Source: an uncultured bacterium | GTDB lineage: Bacteria; Bacillota; Clostridia; Lachnospirales; Lachnospiraceae | Length of the DNA: 23,970 nucleotides | Direction of reading: 5' to 3' | Assembly (NCBI GenBank): GCA_905215155.1 | Contig: CAJMPJ010000052.1 | Location: 1-23,970 of the forward strand | Shown here: positions 8,138 through 15,127 of the stretch, in pieces | Position numbering within the stretch: position 1 is the stretch's first letter | Layout: every line of letters starts with the position of its first letter | Position numbers and translations under genes: made by a program | Notes under the pieces: model-generated | What the model was told of the DNA's origin: nothing | The model's database searches: none | Seen by the model: only the letters and a program-made list of their open reading frames with translations

Positions 8138-8176
8138 TTTCGCCAAAGTGTATGGTAGCAATACACTTTGGCGAAA
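8138..8176. repeat. Perfect 16-bp inverted repeat (operator or hairpin)
   Basis: Arms at 8138-8153 and 8161-8176 are perfectly complementary (TTTCGCCAAAGTGTAT and its complement) around GGTAGCA. The inner part GTGTAT/ATACAC matches the MarR-type operators at 7327 and 7840. There is no T-run, so a simple terminator is unlikely. It begins right after the stop codon of the small gene and ends 21 nt before the DtxR-like start. Confidence 0.7.
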
Positions 8177-8197
8177 GGTTAAAAGGGGTGGTTGGCT

Positions 8198-8611
8198 GTG
8201 CAGCAAAATAAATTTTATGATTCGGAGAAAAGACTTAGTCCTTCCAGGGAGGAATATTTAAAGGCTATCTATAAGCTGTCTCAAAGAACTGGATTAGTAC
8301 GTTCCATTGATATTGCTGTATATTTAGGAGTTTCAAAGCCTAGTGTTCATAGTGCTGTGACTGCATTGCAGGAAGAAGGGCTGGTGATCAAGCCTTTGGG
8401 TGGTGAAATTCAGCTTACGGAGGAGGGAAGAAAAAAAGGAGAACTCATTACAGCTAAGTTTCGGATTATAAGACAATTTTTAAGTTCATGTTGTAATGTG
8501 AGTGAACCGACAGCAAGTGCGGATGCTTGTAAAATGGAGCACATTATCAGTGATGAGTCCATATTTGCTCTAAAAAAATATTTGGATTTAGAACACGGAG
8601 ATAACCCGTGA
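8198..8611 (+). CDS. DtxR/MntR-like metal-dependent transcriptional regulator
   Basis: Predicted iron- or manganese-sensing repressor with an N-terminal winged helix (SPSREEYLKAIYKLS, then DIAVYLGVSKPSVHSAVTAL as recognition region) and a C-terminal metal-binding/dimerisation part. Ligands Cys, Glu and His are visible in ACKMEHIISDES, matching the Cys-x2-Glu-His ligands of DtxR (C102, E105, H106). At the position that is usually His in RHRLLERFL-type segments it has Phe (KFRIIRQFL), so one metal site may be altered. Start GTG 8198 is preferred because AGGGG lies 9 nt upstream; TTG 8192 is too close. 138 residues, no SH3-like third domain, as in MntR. In many Firmicutes such a gene precedes feoAB, which are absent here. 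Confidence 0.85.
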   Translation: MQQNKFYDSEKRLSPSREEYLKAIYKLSQRTGLVRSIDIAVYLGVSKPSVHSAVTALQEEGLVIKPLGGEIQLTEEGRKKGELITAKFRIIRQFLSSCCNVSEPTASADACKMEHIISDESIFALKKYLDLEHGDNP

Positions 8612-8638
8612 AGGAGCAAAGACTTTCTTTAAGCATGG

Positions 8639-8654
8639 GTTAGCCTGTGCTTAC
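8639..8654. promoter_or_regulatory. Degenerate GTTAG box after the DtxR-like gene
   Basis: GTTAG (8639-8643), 6 nt, CTTAC (8650-8654): one mismatch from the boxes at 4498 and 5768, with the same spacing. It sits where an iron-regulated promoter (for example for feo genes) would be expected, but no gene follows. Confidence 0.35.
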
Positions 8655-9237
8655 TTAAAAATAAAATTTATGGACAATAAGCGGCATGGCCTTATTTCAT
8701 TTTTTATTTTCGTTTTTGAAAAAAATTATCACGAGACAAGAATGGAAGGCGTAAACTGTATTAAAGGTATAGTTAATCCCTTTAAATATTCTTATCTTCC
8801 TGCGGTTGTTGTGCTGATAAAGTGGAACAGCGGTTCATACTTGATTCTTGCTAGGAACGCCTGTCGGTATTCATCGATAGGTGTTTTCTTTTTCCTGTTG
8901 CTGTAATAGGACAAGACTGATAAGACGTTAATACTGCAAAGGAAATCAAAGTCTATGATTTTCCATTCATTTTTCACTGGCTATGCAAAGCGTGTTCCAA
9001 TACCGTTCCGTTAAGATGATGTTTTATCCGAATATGAAGCAGCAGGCTGCACAAATAATATGCAATGTCTTTTTGTTCAGCCATGGAAAGAGATCAAAAA
9101 AGTATTGTGAAATGAATGACGTTCCTGTATCATTAACTCAAGTGGACACGCTGCAAAAAGCAAAGAACAGATCAAAAAACTGCTTTCTTATCCCATAAAA
9201 TAGTTAAAAATATAAACAACAGTAAGGAGATCAAAAG
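8655..9237. other. Stretch without a convincing gene
   Basis: About 580 nt with open frames of 60-80 codons on both strands, none with a good ribosome site and family pattern. A minus-strand frame (8792-8977) contains NRKKKTPIDEYRQAF, faintly transposase-like, but too little to name. Probably eroded DNA, perhaps the site of lost genes after the DtxR-like regulator. The last part holds the AAGGAG site of the dehydrogenase gene. Confidence 0.4.
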
Positions 9238-10188
9238 ATGAATGATAAAACTGTAGTATTAAATGCCGGTTTGGTAAATTATGATGGAAATATTGATTAT
9301 TCCCAAATTGCATCTGAAGTGGTAATCTATGAGGAAACTTCTGAAGATGAAATTTTAGAGCGGGTGGCTGGGTTCACAATCGTTGTAACAAAGGAGATGA
9401 AAGTCTCAGGTGATATTATTAGGAAGTTTCCGGATAGTGTAAAAATGATTTGTGAAGCAGGTACCGGATATAATAACATAGATTTGGAGGCGGTCCGTGA
9501 AAAAGGGATCATATTATGCAATATTCCTGCGTATAGCAGTCAACGGGTTGCCCATACAGCAATCCTTATGATTTTAAACCTGGCAAGCTCGATGCAAAAA
9601 CAGATCCGAATGCTTTCCGAAGGAAATCATGATAACTTTCATAAACATTTAATGGTGGACCATGTGGAAGTCAACGGTAAAACACTGGGAGTGATCGGTT
9701 ATGGAAATATTGCAAAAGAAATAATCAAAGTTGCACAAGCAATGGGTATGAAGATTTTGGTATCGACCAGAACTCCCAGAGCCGATATGGAGAATCTCCA
9801 CTTTACAACGTATGAAGAAGTTTTAAAGCAAAGTGATTTTATTTCTCTGAATTGTCCTTTAAACGAGTCAACAAGACATATGATCAATAAAGAGACCTTA
9901 GCCATGATGAAACCTACCGCATACCTCATCAATACTGCACGGGGAGCATTGGTTGATGAGAAAGCATTGATTGAAGCATTGCAGAACCAGGTAATTGCAG
10001 GTGCAGGATTGGATGTGCAGGAAGTGGAACCATTGGATGATTCCAGTCCATTGTATTCCATGGATAATGTTATCATTACTCCTCATATGGGCTGGAGGGG
10101 ATTAGAAACAAGACAACGTTTGGTTTCTATAATCCAGGAGAATATCAGAGCTTTTGCCAAGGGTCAGCCTATTCATAGAGTTGACTGA
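9238..10188 (+). CDS. NAD-dependent D-isomer-specific 2-hydroxyacid dehydrogenase
   Basis: Cytoplasmic oxidoreductase interconverting a 2-oxoacid and a D-2-hydroxyacid with NAD(P)H; hydroxypyruvate/glycerate, lactate and phosphoglycerate enzymes belong to the family. The Rossmann motif GVIGYGNIAKE is at residues 151-161. The catalytic residues are Arg235 (NTARGALVDE), Glu264 (EVEPL) and His283 (TPHMGW). The first about 100 residues form the substrate domain with the GTGYNNIDL segment. Length 316 is typical, with no ACT domain, so it is not the long form of SerA. Start ATG 9238 has an AAGGAG site. It appears monocistronic. The exact substrate is not decided by the sequence; closest in pattern to glycerate dehydrogenase/hydroxypyruvate reductase. 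Confidence 0.9.
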   Translation: MNDKTVVLNAGLVNYDGNIDYSQIASEVVIYEETSEDEILERVAGFTIVVTKEMKVSGDIIRKFPDSVKMICEAGTGYNNIDLEAVREKGIILCNIPAYSSQRVAHTAILMILNLASSMQKQIRMLSEGNHDNFHKHLMVDHVEVNGKTLGVIGYGNIAKEIIKVAQAMGMKILVSTRTPRADMENLHFTTYEEVLKQSDFISLNCPLNESTRHMINKETLAMMKPTAYLINTARGALVDEKALIEALQNQVIAGAGLDVQEVEPLDDSSPLYSMDNVIITPHMGWRGLETRQRLVSIIQENIRAFAKGQPIHRVD

Positions 10189-10515
10189 AAAATAGGATAT
10201 TAAATTGGGGATATTTTATAATTAATTATCTTTTTTGTGTGGATAACATAAATGAATAAAAAAATGACTCGGAAATTTTATCGGTTGGTGGCTTTTCATC
10301 TCATTTTATCCATTTTTTTAATTTTTGTAAATTATGAAATTAAATATTTTTTTTCACTGTTTGTTATTTTTACTACCCATTTATAGGTCTCCTTCAACCC
10401 AATAAAAGGGCAAACAAGAGGCTGATTGTCAAATTCTGAATCCATTCATAAGATAGTTATAGGCATGTTTATATGTTAATACATGTCGCTAAAATAATTG
10501 AATGGAGGATTTAAT
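10189..10515 (+). promoter_or_regulatory. AT-rich upstream region of the collagen-like gene
   Basis: About 330 nt with no gene. It must hold the end of the dehydrogenase transcript and the promoter of the collagen-like gene. CATAAGATA at 10447-10455 resembles the -10 of the mother-cell factor sigma-K (CATA-N3-TA), but no clear -35 partner was found, so this is weak. A GGAGG at 10504-10508 serves the gene. Confidence 0.3.
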
Positions 10516-11628
10516 ATGCCGAATGGTATACTGCAAGTACAGTTAGAAACACCTACAACGGTTGCTTTTAATGCAAATGTCCTTTTTGATACAATCGTAA
10601 ATTCATCTGGAGGAATCAACTATAATCCAACAACCGGCGTAGTAACGTTTACACAGCCTGGAAGATTTGTAATTCATTGGTGGATAGCTACCCAATCTTC
10701 CATGTCTTCAAATGGAGCTGCTTTTGCTTTGTCATCCTCTCAGGGAGATTTCCTGGAAGGAAGTTCACCCATTAGAACTAGTGAGGTTTATGGTTTTGGA
10801 ATTATTGAGGTTGACACAGCACCAGTAACCATGACACTTGTAAATATTACTAATTCTACCGTAGTCTATTCATCAATCGTACCGTTAAAGGGAAGTATGA
10901 TCATTGTAGAAGATGACTTTAGTTCCACTGGTCCGACCGGTCCAACGGGTCCAGCGGGTGTAGCAGGCCCAACCGGCCCCATTGGCCCAACGGGAGCAAC
11001 AGGAGCAACAGGACCAGCCGGAGTGCCGGGAGCCACCGGTCCGATCGGTCCAACCGGCCCGACAGGAGCAACAGGACCCACCGGGTTGCCGGGAGTCACC
11101 GGTCCAACCGGTCCGATCGGTCCAACCGGCCCCATTGGCCCAACAGGAGCAACGGGAGCCACCGGACCTACCGGGCTGCCGGGAGTTACCGGTCCAACGG
11201 GTCCAACAGGAGCCAGCGGTCCATTGGTTACCAGAGATAGTATGTCAGCTGCAAATACGTCTTCCGCAGTTATTGCGGTTCTACTGGGCGGAACGAATGT
11301 ACCATTACCAAATAATCAAAACCTTAATACGTTTACAGTAAATCCTGCAAATACAAGTTTTACAGTACCTTCCACAGGTGAATATTTGATTAGTTATTCT
11401 GTAACAACAACAGCATCACTTTTGGTATCTTCGCGGGTATTACAAAATTCAACACCAATTCCTGCATCCATTATACAACCACTTGCGACTATTAACAGTT
11501 TAACAACAACATTTATTGTTCCTTTAACAGCAGGTGATACACTGACCCTTCAGTTGTTTGGCTTGGTTGGTCTAGCAACTCTGGTGGGTGGATCTAGTAC
11601 CTTTATGACAGTTGTGCGGGTTATCTAA
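10516..11628 (+). CDS. BclA-like collagen repeat protein with two jellyroll-like domains
   Basis: Probable spore-surface (exosporium) filament glycoprotein. 370 residues from ATG 10516, which has GGAGG 7 nt upstream; an in-frame TTG at 10498 lies in front of that site. Residues about 3-135 form a beta-rich domain resembling the C1q/TNF-like head of BclA ([20 protein letters not shown]). Residues 139-237 are 33 uninterrupted Gly-X-Y triplets rich in GPT, GAT and GPI, which should form a trimeric triple helix and offer Thr for glycosylation. The last about 130 residues are a second beta-rich head ([20 protein letters not shown] onward). A head on both ends differs from classical BclA, which has a short N-terminal tail. 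No signal peptide, as expected for mother-cell-assembled spore proteins. A terminator follows. Confidence 0.85.
   Translation: MPNGILQVQLETPTTVAFNANVLFDTIVNSSGGINYNPTTGVVTFTQPGRFVIHWWIATQSSMSSNGAAFALSSSQGDFLEGSSPIRTSEVYGFGIIEVDTAPVTMTLVNITNSTVVYSSIVPLKGSMIIVEDDFSSTGPTGPTGPAGVAGPTGPIGPTGATGATGPAGVPGATGPIGPTGPTGATGPTGLPGVTGPTGPIGPTGPIGPTGATGATGPTGLPGVTGPTGPTGASGPLVTRDSMSAANTSSAVIAVLLGGTNVPLPNNQNLNTFTVNPANTSFTVPSTGEYLISYSVTTTASLLVSSRVLQNSTPIPASIIQPLATINSLTTTFIVPLTAGDTLTLQLFGLVGLATLVGGSSTFMTVVRVI
10930..11226 (+). repeat. Collagen-coding Gly-X-Y repeat (33 triplets)
   Basis: 297 nt encoding 33 consecutive Gly-X-Y triplets. Near-identical blocks recur, for example the [13 protein letters not shown] block appears twice. 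The segment 11161-11176 (ACCGGACCTACCGGGC) is identical to the interrupted collagen gene at its element-1 junction, so it is a possible secondary integration target. Confidence 0.9.
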
Positions 11629-11647
11629 TAATCCTACTCTGGTTAAA

Positions 11648-11672
11648 TCCCCTCCCATTATTTGGGAGGGGA
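11648..11672 (+). terminator. Terminator of the collagen-like gene
   Basis: Arms TCCCCTCCCA and TGGGAGGGGA with a 5-nt loop, 19 nt after the stop codon, followed by a short T-containing stretch (ACTTTTAT). Confidence 0.75.
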
Positions 11673-12180
11673 AACTTTTATAGATTGTTTTATCTGGGAA
11701 GAAAAATCAGGTTTTGCATTTTGCAGCAATCAGGCCTGTAATATTAAAGTTTCAAATAAAATCAAACTCGCTGTTATCAATAATGGAGTTTGTTATGGAC
11801 GACTTCCTCAATTGATAAATTGTGGTACTTGTGGACAAGCAGTAATGGTAAAAATATATAATCGGAAAACAGGTAATAAATGATCTTACACGAGTACTGA
11901 AAATCAGAATGAAAAATAATGGAATTATAGAAGCTCTTGATAAAGTATCACAAAAAAACTAAGACTTACCAAAATAAGTGGAGGTATGTTTATAATCAAT
12001 TGCAATCAGTAAATATTTAATGGTTGAAGCATACCAGATTGAAAGGCGATCCAAAATAATAACTTATTATTTGACTATAGAATAAAAGCTGTATTTTGAA
12101 ATGGAACCAAATTTGTTGTATGAATCAGTGATAAAATAATATGTAAATAAAGTGTTGAATTTATAACAGAAAAATAAGTT
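11673..12180. other. Intergenic stretch between convergent collagen-like genes
   Basis: About 500 nt. A frame ending at 11883 contains NCGTCGQ and further Cys, hinting at a small zinc-binding remnant, but its only long start is a TTG inside the terminator hairpin and no family could be named. The rest (11884-12180) is AT-rich with no gene seen. Confidence 0.35.
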
Positions 12181-12250
12181 AAAATTGTTGGCAATCCGCT
12201 TGAATCAGAAGTATGAATTATTTGTTTCAAGCGGATATGCCAACAATTTT
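12181..12250. terminator. Long hairpin at the 3' end of the interrupted collagen gene
   Basis: Arms 12181-12204 and 12226-12250 pair over 24 bp with a single bulged A at 12237 and a 21-nt loop. It lies 25 nt after the minus-strand stop codon at 12275 and is AT-flanked on both sides, so it may stop transcription from both directions. Confidence 0.65.
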
Positions 12251-12274
12251 TATTAGATGTGACTTTAAATTTTT

Positions 12275-12754
12275 TTAAGTTTCATTCAATCGTATTAATC
12301 GTATTGTACCGGTAGGTGTGAGTGTTGCAACTCCTCCAGTATCGTTGACAGCACTTAATAACTGTGTATTAATTTGTGGTTCTGTGACGTTAACTAAAGA
12401 AACCGTATCACCTGCGTTTAATGTTAATACCGAATTAATGGTAATTACACCACTGGTATCAAATACACCATTACTTATTGATCCTGCATTAAGATACGGT
12501 GCGGCTACACCATCATCATTTACCTGCAGCCCTATAACACCTGAAAATCCTGGTGCTACCTGTACGTGCGCATCGGCAAGATATACACCAGGAAGCGTAA
12601 CTGTCACTCGGCCGTCTCCGGTTAAAGTGAACGCTCCAGCTGTGTTTGTAGCACTTTCCGAAGACATAGGAATGATGGCGCCTGGTGGAAATGGTCCTGT
12701 CTCAAATGACTGAAAGTTACCTTGAGCAACAAATACTGGCCCGGTAGGTCCGGT
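12275..12754 (-). pseudogene. C-terminal piece of an element-interrupted collagen-like gene
   Basis: Encodes the end of a BclA-type spore-surface protein: a stub of collagen (TGPTGP) followed by a beta-rich C1q/TNF-like head of about 153 residues (VFVAQGNFQSFETGPFPPGA, ending GTIRLIRLNET). The upstream coding sequence is not adjacent: at 12753-12754 the gene meets the end of element 1. The frame runs on to an ATG at 12766, but that codon lies in the element arm and has no ribosome site, so independent translation is unlikely. The rest of the gene is at 18836-18853 and from 23910 onward. Joining the three pieces gives an unbroken frame reading GDTGPTGDTGPTGPVFVA. It is thus a split gene, restorable by excision, rather than a decayed one. 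Confidence 0.8.
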
Positions 12755-12777
12755 CGGGGCACACATATAAGGAAAAC
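12755..12777 (+). repeat. Left terminal arm of element 1 (attL half)
   Basis: 23 nt beginning CGGGGCAC and ending AGGAAAAC directly after the GT core at 12753-12754. It matches the inverse of 18811-18833 at 19 of 23 positions, including the first eight and the last eight. Confidence 0.8.
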
Positions 12778-12778
12778 T

Positions 12779-13075
12779 GCGTTGAGTGTGATGACGGATT
12801 TTTTTAGGTCTTTTAAAACCTGAAATTTTTAGTATAATCTAAAGTGCAGAATAGGAAATTTGAATTCCAAAGTCTGCAAGAAGTATATCTTTGAAATGGA
12901 GGAAGTTGCTCCCAGACAATTCCGGGCGGGAAAAAATCTTAAGGATGGCTTCCTTCGTTTCATCTGTAACAGAGTGAGCTGGAAATAGACTTATCAATGA
13001 AACGCTGTATAATGGTATAAGTAGTTTAACCAAAAGAGACATTTTCTCAAGATAATCCGAAGGTGACATTATCAT
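12779..13075 (-). pseudogene. Transposase remnant (ISNCY/IS1202-like N-terminal region)
   Basis: A minus-strand frame from 13075 contains SVTDETKEAILKIFSRPELS, then NFLHFKDILLADFGIQISYS, resembling the helix-turn-helix region of ISNCY-type transposases. A TAG at 12839-12841 stands where a Tyr would be expected (ISYS-A-L-Tyr). Reading through it in the same frame gives IILKISGFKRPKKIRHHTQR, again transposase-like, until the sequence enters the element arm. No catalytic domain remains. It is a fragment trapped at the left end of element 1. The family name is a by-eye judgement. Confidence 0.5.
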
Positions 13076-13102
13076 AAGTTAATACACCCGAAGTCTTTAT
13101 GC

Positions 13103-13131
13103 TTGAATAATATCCGATAAATTGCTATAAT
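13103..13131 (+). promoter_or_regulatory. Candidate sigma-A promoter of the PhzF-like gene
   Basis: TTGAAT (13103-13108), 17-nt spacer, TATAAT (13126-13131), about 97 nt before the start codon. The leader contains a small GC-rich hairpin (CGCG..CGCG) followed by seven A. Confidence 0.6.
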
Positions 13132-13228
13132 TTAATCTCATTTTCATGCGATTCTGCGAACCGCGCTTTCGCGCAAAAAAAGGCACATATAACAACGGAA
13201 TCCCGATGAAAAATAGGAGGGCAAAATA

Positions 13229-14077
13229 ATGAAATACTATCATGTAGATGTTTTTTCTTCAGAGCCAATGAGCGGCAATGGCCTAACGGTTATTTTTCCA
13301 CAAGAACCTTTACCAGATCAAAAACTAATGGGAATCGCCCAAGAGTTAAAACAGTTTGAATCTATTTTTATTTACCCGGCTAATTCTAGTGGAGTTTATC
13401 CTGTTAGAATATTTACAGTAGATGAAGAATTGATGTTTGCAGGGCATCCGATTCTTGGGGCTGGAGCGGTAATTCATAAGCTGTTTTTTCCTGACGATAA
13501 TGATGTGAAAATAACATTTGAGCTGGGAGAAAGACATATACAAATTGAATCTGTTAAGAAAGATGCTTGTTATCAGGTTACAATGAATCAAGGTAAAGCC
13601 ATAGTTATAAAAAAAGTAGAAGAATCATTCTATGGTCAAATTGCCAGGGCATTAAACATTAACGAGCATGATTTTGACAAAAATTATCCTGTGGATGTTG
13701 TTTCCACCGGCCTGCCATATCTCTTAGTACCATTACGAAGTAATTTATCTAGTAGTAAAATCTCATATAATGATTTTGAAGCCTTTTTATCCAGTTTTGA
13801 AGCTAAGTTTGTATATGTTTTTGATACAAATACTTTAGAATGCAGAACCTGGGATAACTTTGGATATACTGAAGATGTTGCTACAGGTAGTGCAGCCGGG
13901 CCGTTATGTGCATATCTTGTTAAGAATAGAATCAAAAATAAAGATGAAGTAATTGATGTTCATCAGGGAAAATATGTTGACAGGCCAAGTATTATCAAAG
14001 GGTGGGTATCGCAAACTGGGGACGTTTTCATTACAGGGGAGGTTTCTTTTTTTGCTTCTGGTACAATTAACATATAA
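13229..14077 (+). CDS. PhzF family isomerase-like protein
   Basis: Member of the PhzF/diaminopimelate-epimerase fold. PhzF itself isomerises an intermediate of phenazine synthesis, but most homologues have unknown substrates and no other phenazine gene is present. 282 residues, normal length. Family landmarks: the N-terminal VDVFSSEPMSGNGLTVIF, Glu44 in ELKQFESIF (the catalytic Glu position), GHPILGAG at 72-79, and DVATGSAAG around 216-224, the usual DPATGSA motif. Start ATG 13229 has an AGGAGG site. It has its own promoter and a terminator at 14141-14181, so it is a separate unit within element 1. Confidence 0.88.
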   Translation: MKYYHVDVFSSEPMSGNGLTVIFPQEPLPDQKLMGIAQELKQFESIFIYPANSSGVYPVRIFTVDEELMFAGHPILGAGAVIHKLFFPDDNDVKITFELGERHIQIESVKKDACYQVTMNQGKAIVIKKVEESFYGQIARALNINEHDFDKNYPVDVVSTGLPYLLVPLRSNLSSSKISYNDFEAFLSSFEAKFVYVFDTNTLECRTWDNFGYTEDVATGSAAGPLCAYLVKNRIKNKDEVIDVHQGKYVDRPSIIKGWVSQTGDVFITGEVSFFASGTINI

Positions 14078-14140
14078 ATTTTACTTCTTTAGCTCAGCGA
14101 TATAATGCTTTATACACAAAAGTTTCCAAAGACGGGATAG

Positions 14141-14181
14141 TAAAAATAACTTCGGGCCAAGTTGGCACGAAGTTATTTTTA
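14141..14181 (+). terminator. Terminator after the PhzF-like gene
   Basis: Perfect 14-bp arms (14141-14154 and 14168-14181) enclosing a 13-nt loop that itself contains GCCAA-G-TTGGC. The T-rich 3' arm supplies the U-run. The symmetry would let it act in both directions. Confidence 0.75.
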
Positions 14182-14280
14182 TGGGAAAGGATGGGCCGTG
14201 CAGGGCAATATTATACAAGAATACTATTGCCGCTTGTGGTACACTAAGATCAGATAATCAGGAAAGGAGGACAAATTTTA

Positions 14281-15104
14281 TGAAGAAAGAGATTAGAACG
14301 GTAAAATATGATGCTGAATTAAAGGTGGAAGCCTATCATTTTCAAGGGATTATGCAGAAATTCCCCAATCATTTTCATGAATATTATGTGATTGGTTTTA
14401 TTGAAAAAGGCCAGCGGTTTTTATCTTGCAAGAACAAGGAGTACACCATAGAGCCTGGGGATTTATTATTGTTTAATCCCCGTGACAATCATACGTGCGA
14501 ACAAATCGACGGTAAAACGCTGGATTACCGCTGTATCAATATCCAACCGGAAATTATGAGCAAGGCAGTTTTTGAGATAACCGGAAAAGAATATTTGCCT
14601 TATTTTACACCGCAAGTCGTTTTTCATAGCGAATTGGTTACTGTGCTTCGGGAATTACATCAATTAATTATGGAGGAAGAAAAAGATTTTAGAAAAGAGG
14701 AAATCTTCTTTTTCCTTTTGGAACAGCTCATTGAAGAATATACCGAACAGGCCATGCCAACAGAAAACCCAGGGCAAAGCACGGAAGCAAGAGCAATCTG
14801 TGAATTTTTAGAAAAACACTACATGGAGAATATTAAACTTGATGATCTTTGCAAGTTGACGGGACTAAGCAAATACTATCTTCTTCGCACGTTTACGAAA
14901 CAAAAGGGCATTTCCCCATATAGCTATTTGGAAACAATACGAATTGATAATGCAAAGAAAATGCTGGAGCAAGGCACTTTACCAATAGATGTGGCTTTGC
15001 AGACAGGCTTTACTGACCAGAGCCACTTTTCCAATTTGTTTAAGAAGTTTATAGGGCTGACACCAAAACAGTATATGAACATTTTCAAGGATAAACATAG
15101 CTGA
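14281..15104 (+). CDS. AraC family regulator with N-terminal cupin-like sensor
   Basis: 274 residues from ATG 14281, chosen for its AAGGAGG site; the frame is open to 14181 but without family similarity. Residues about 15-100 form a cupin-like sensor (FPNHFHEYYVIGFIEKGQR, then EYTIEPGDLLLFNPRDNHTC). The C-terminal part is a typical AraC double helix-turn-helix (KLDDLCKLTGLSKYYLLRTF, later DVALQTGFTDQSHFSNLFKK, and GLTPKQYM). It probably activates the two genes that follow: its stop codon lies 24 nt before the exporter start, and the three genes form one operon-like unit. The inducer is unknown. Confidence 0.88.
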
Positions 15105-15127
15105 TGTTTTATATAGAGAGGACTTTC

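Noticed and set aside
8792..8977. Minus-strand frame with NRKKKTPIDEYRQAF as a transposase remnant
   Set aside because: The resemblance is a few residues only; no flanking repeats or second motif were found.
10866..11162. Minus-strand frame rich in Gly-Pro-Val across the collagen repeat
   Set aside because: It is the antisense shadow of the Gly-X-Y repeat: the complement of GGNCCN codons again reads Gly/Pro.
11662..11883. 73-codon frame with several Cys (NCGTCGQ)
   Set aside because: Its TTG start lies inside the terminator hairpin of the collagen gene, with no ribosome site. Not called as a gene.
12755..12766. ATG 12766 as the true start of the C-terminal collagen fragment
   Set aside because: The codon belongs to the recombination arm of element 1 and has no ribosome site. 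The fragment is part of a split gene.
13229..14077. Phenazine biosynthesis cluster
   Set aside because: Only a PhzF-like gene is present. This family is widespread without phenazine synthesis and no other phz gene is in the window.
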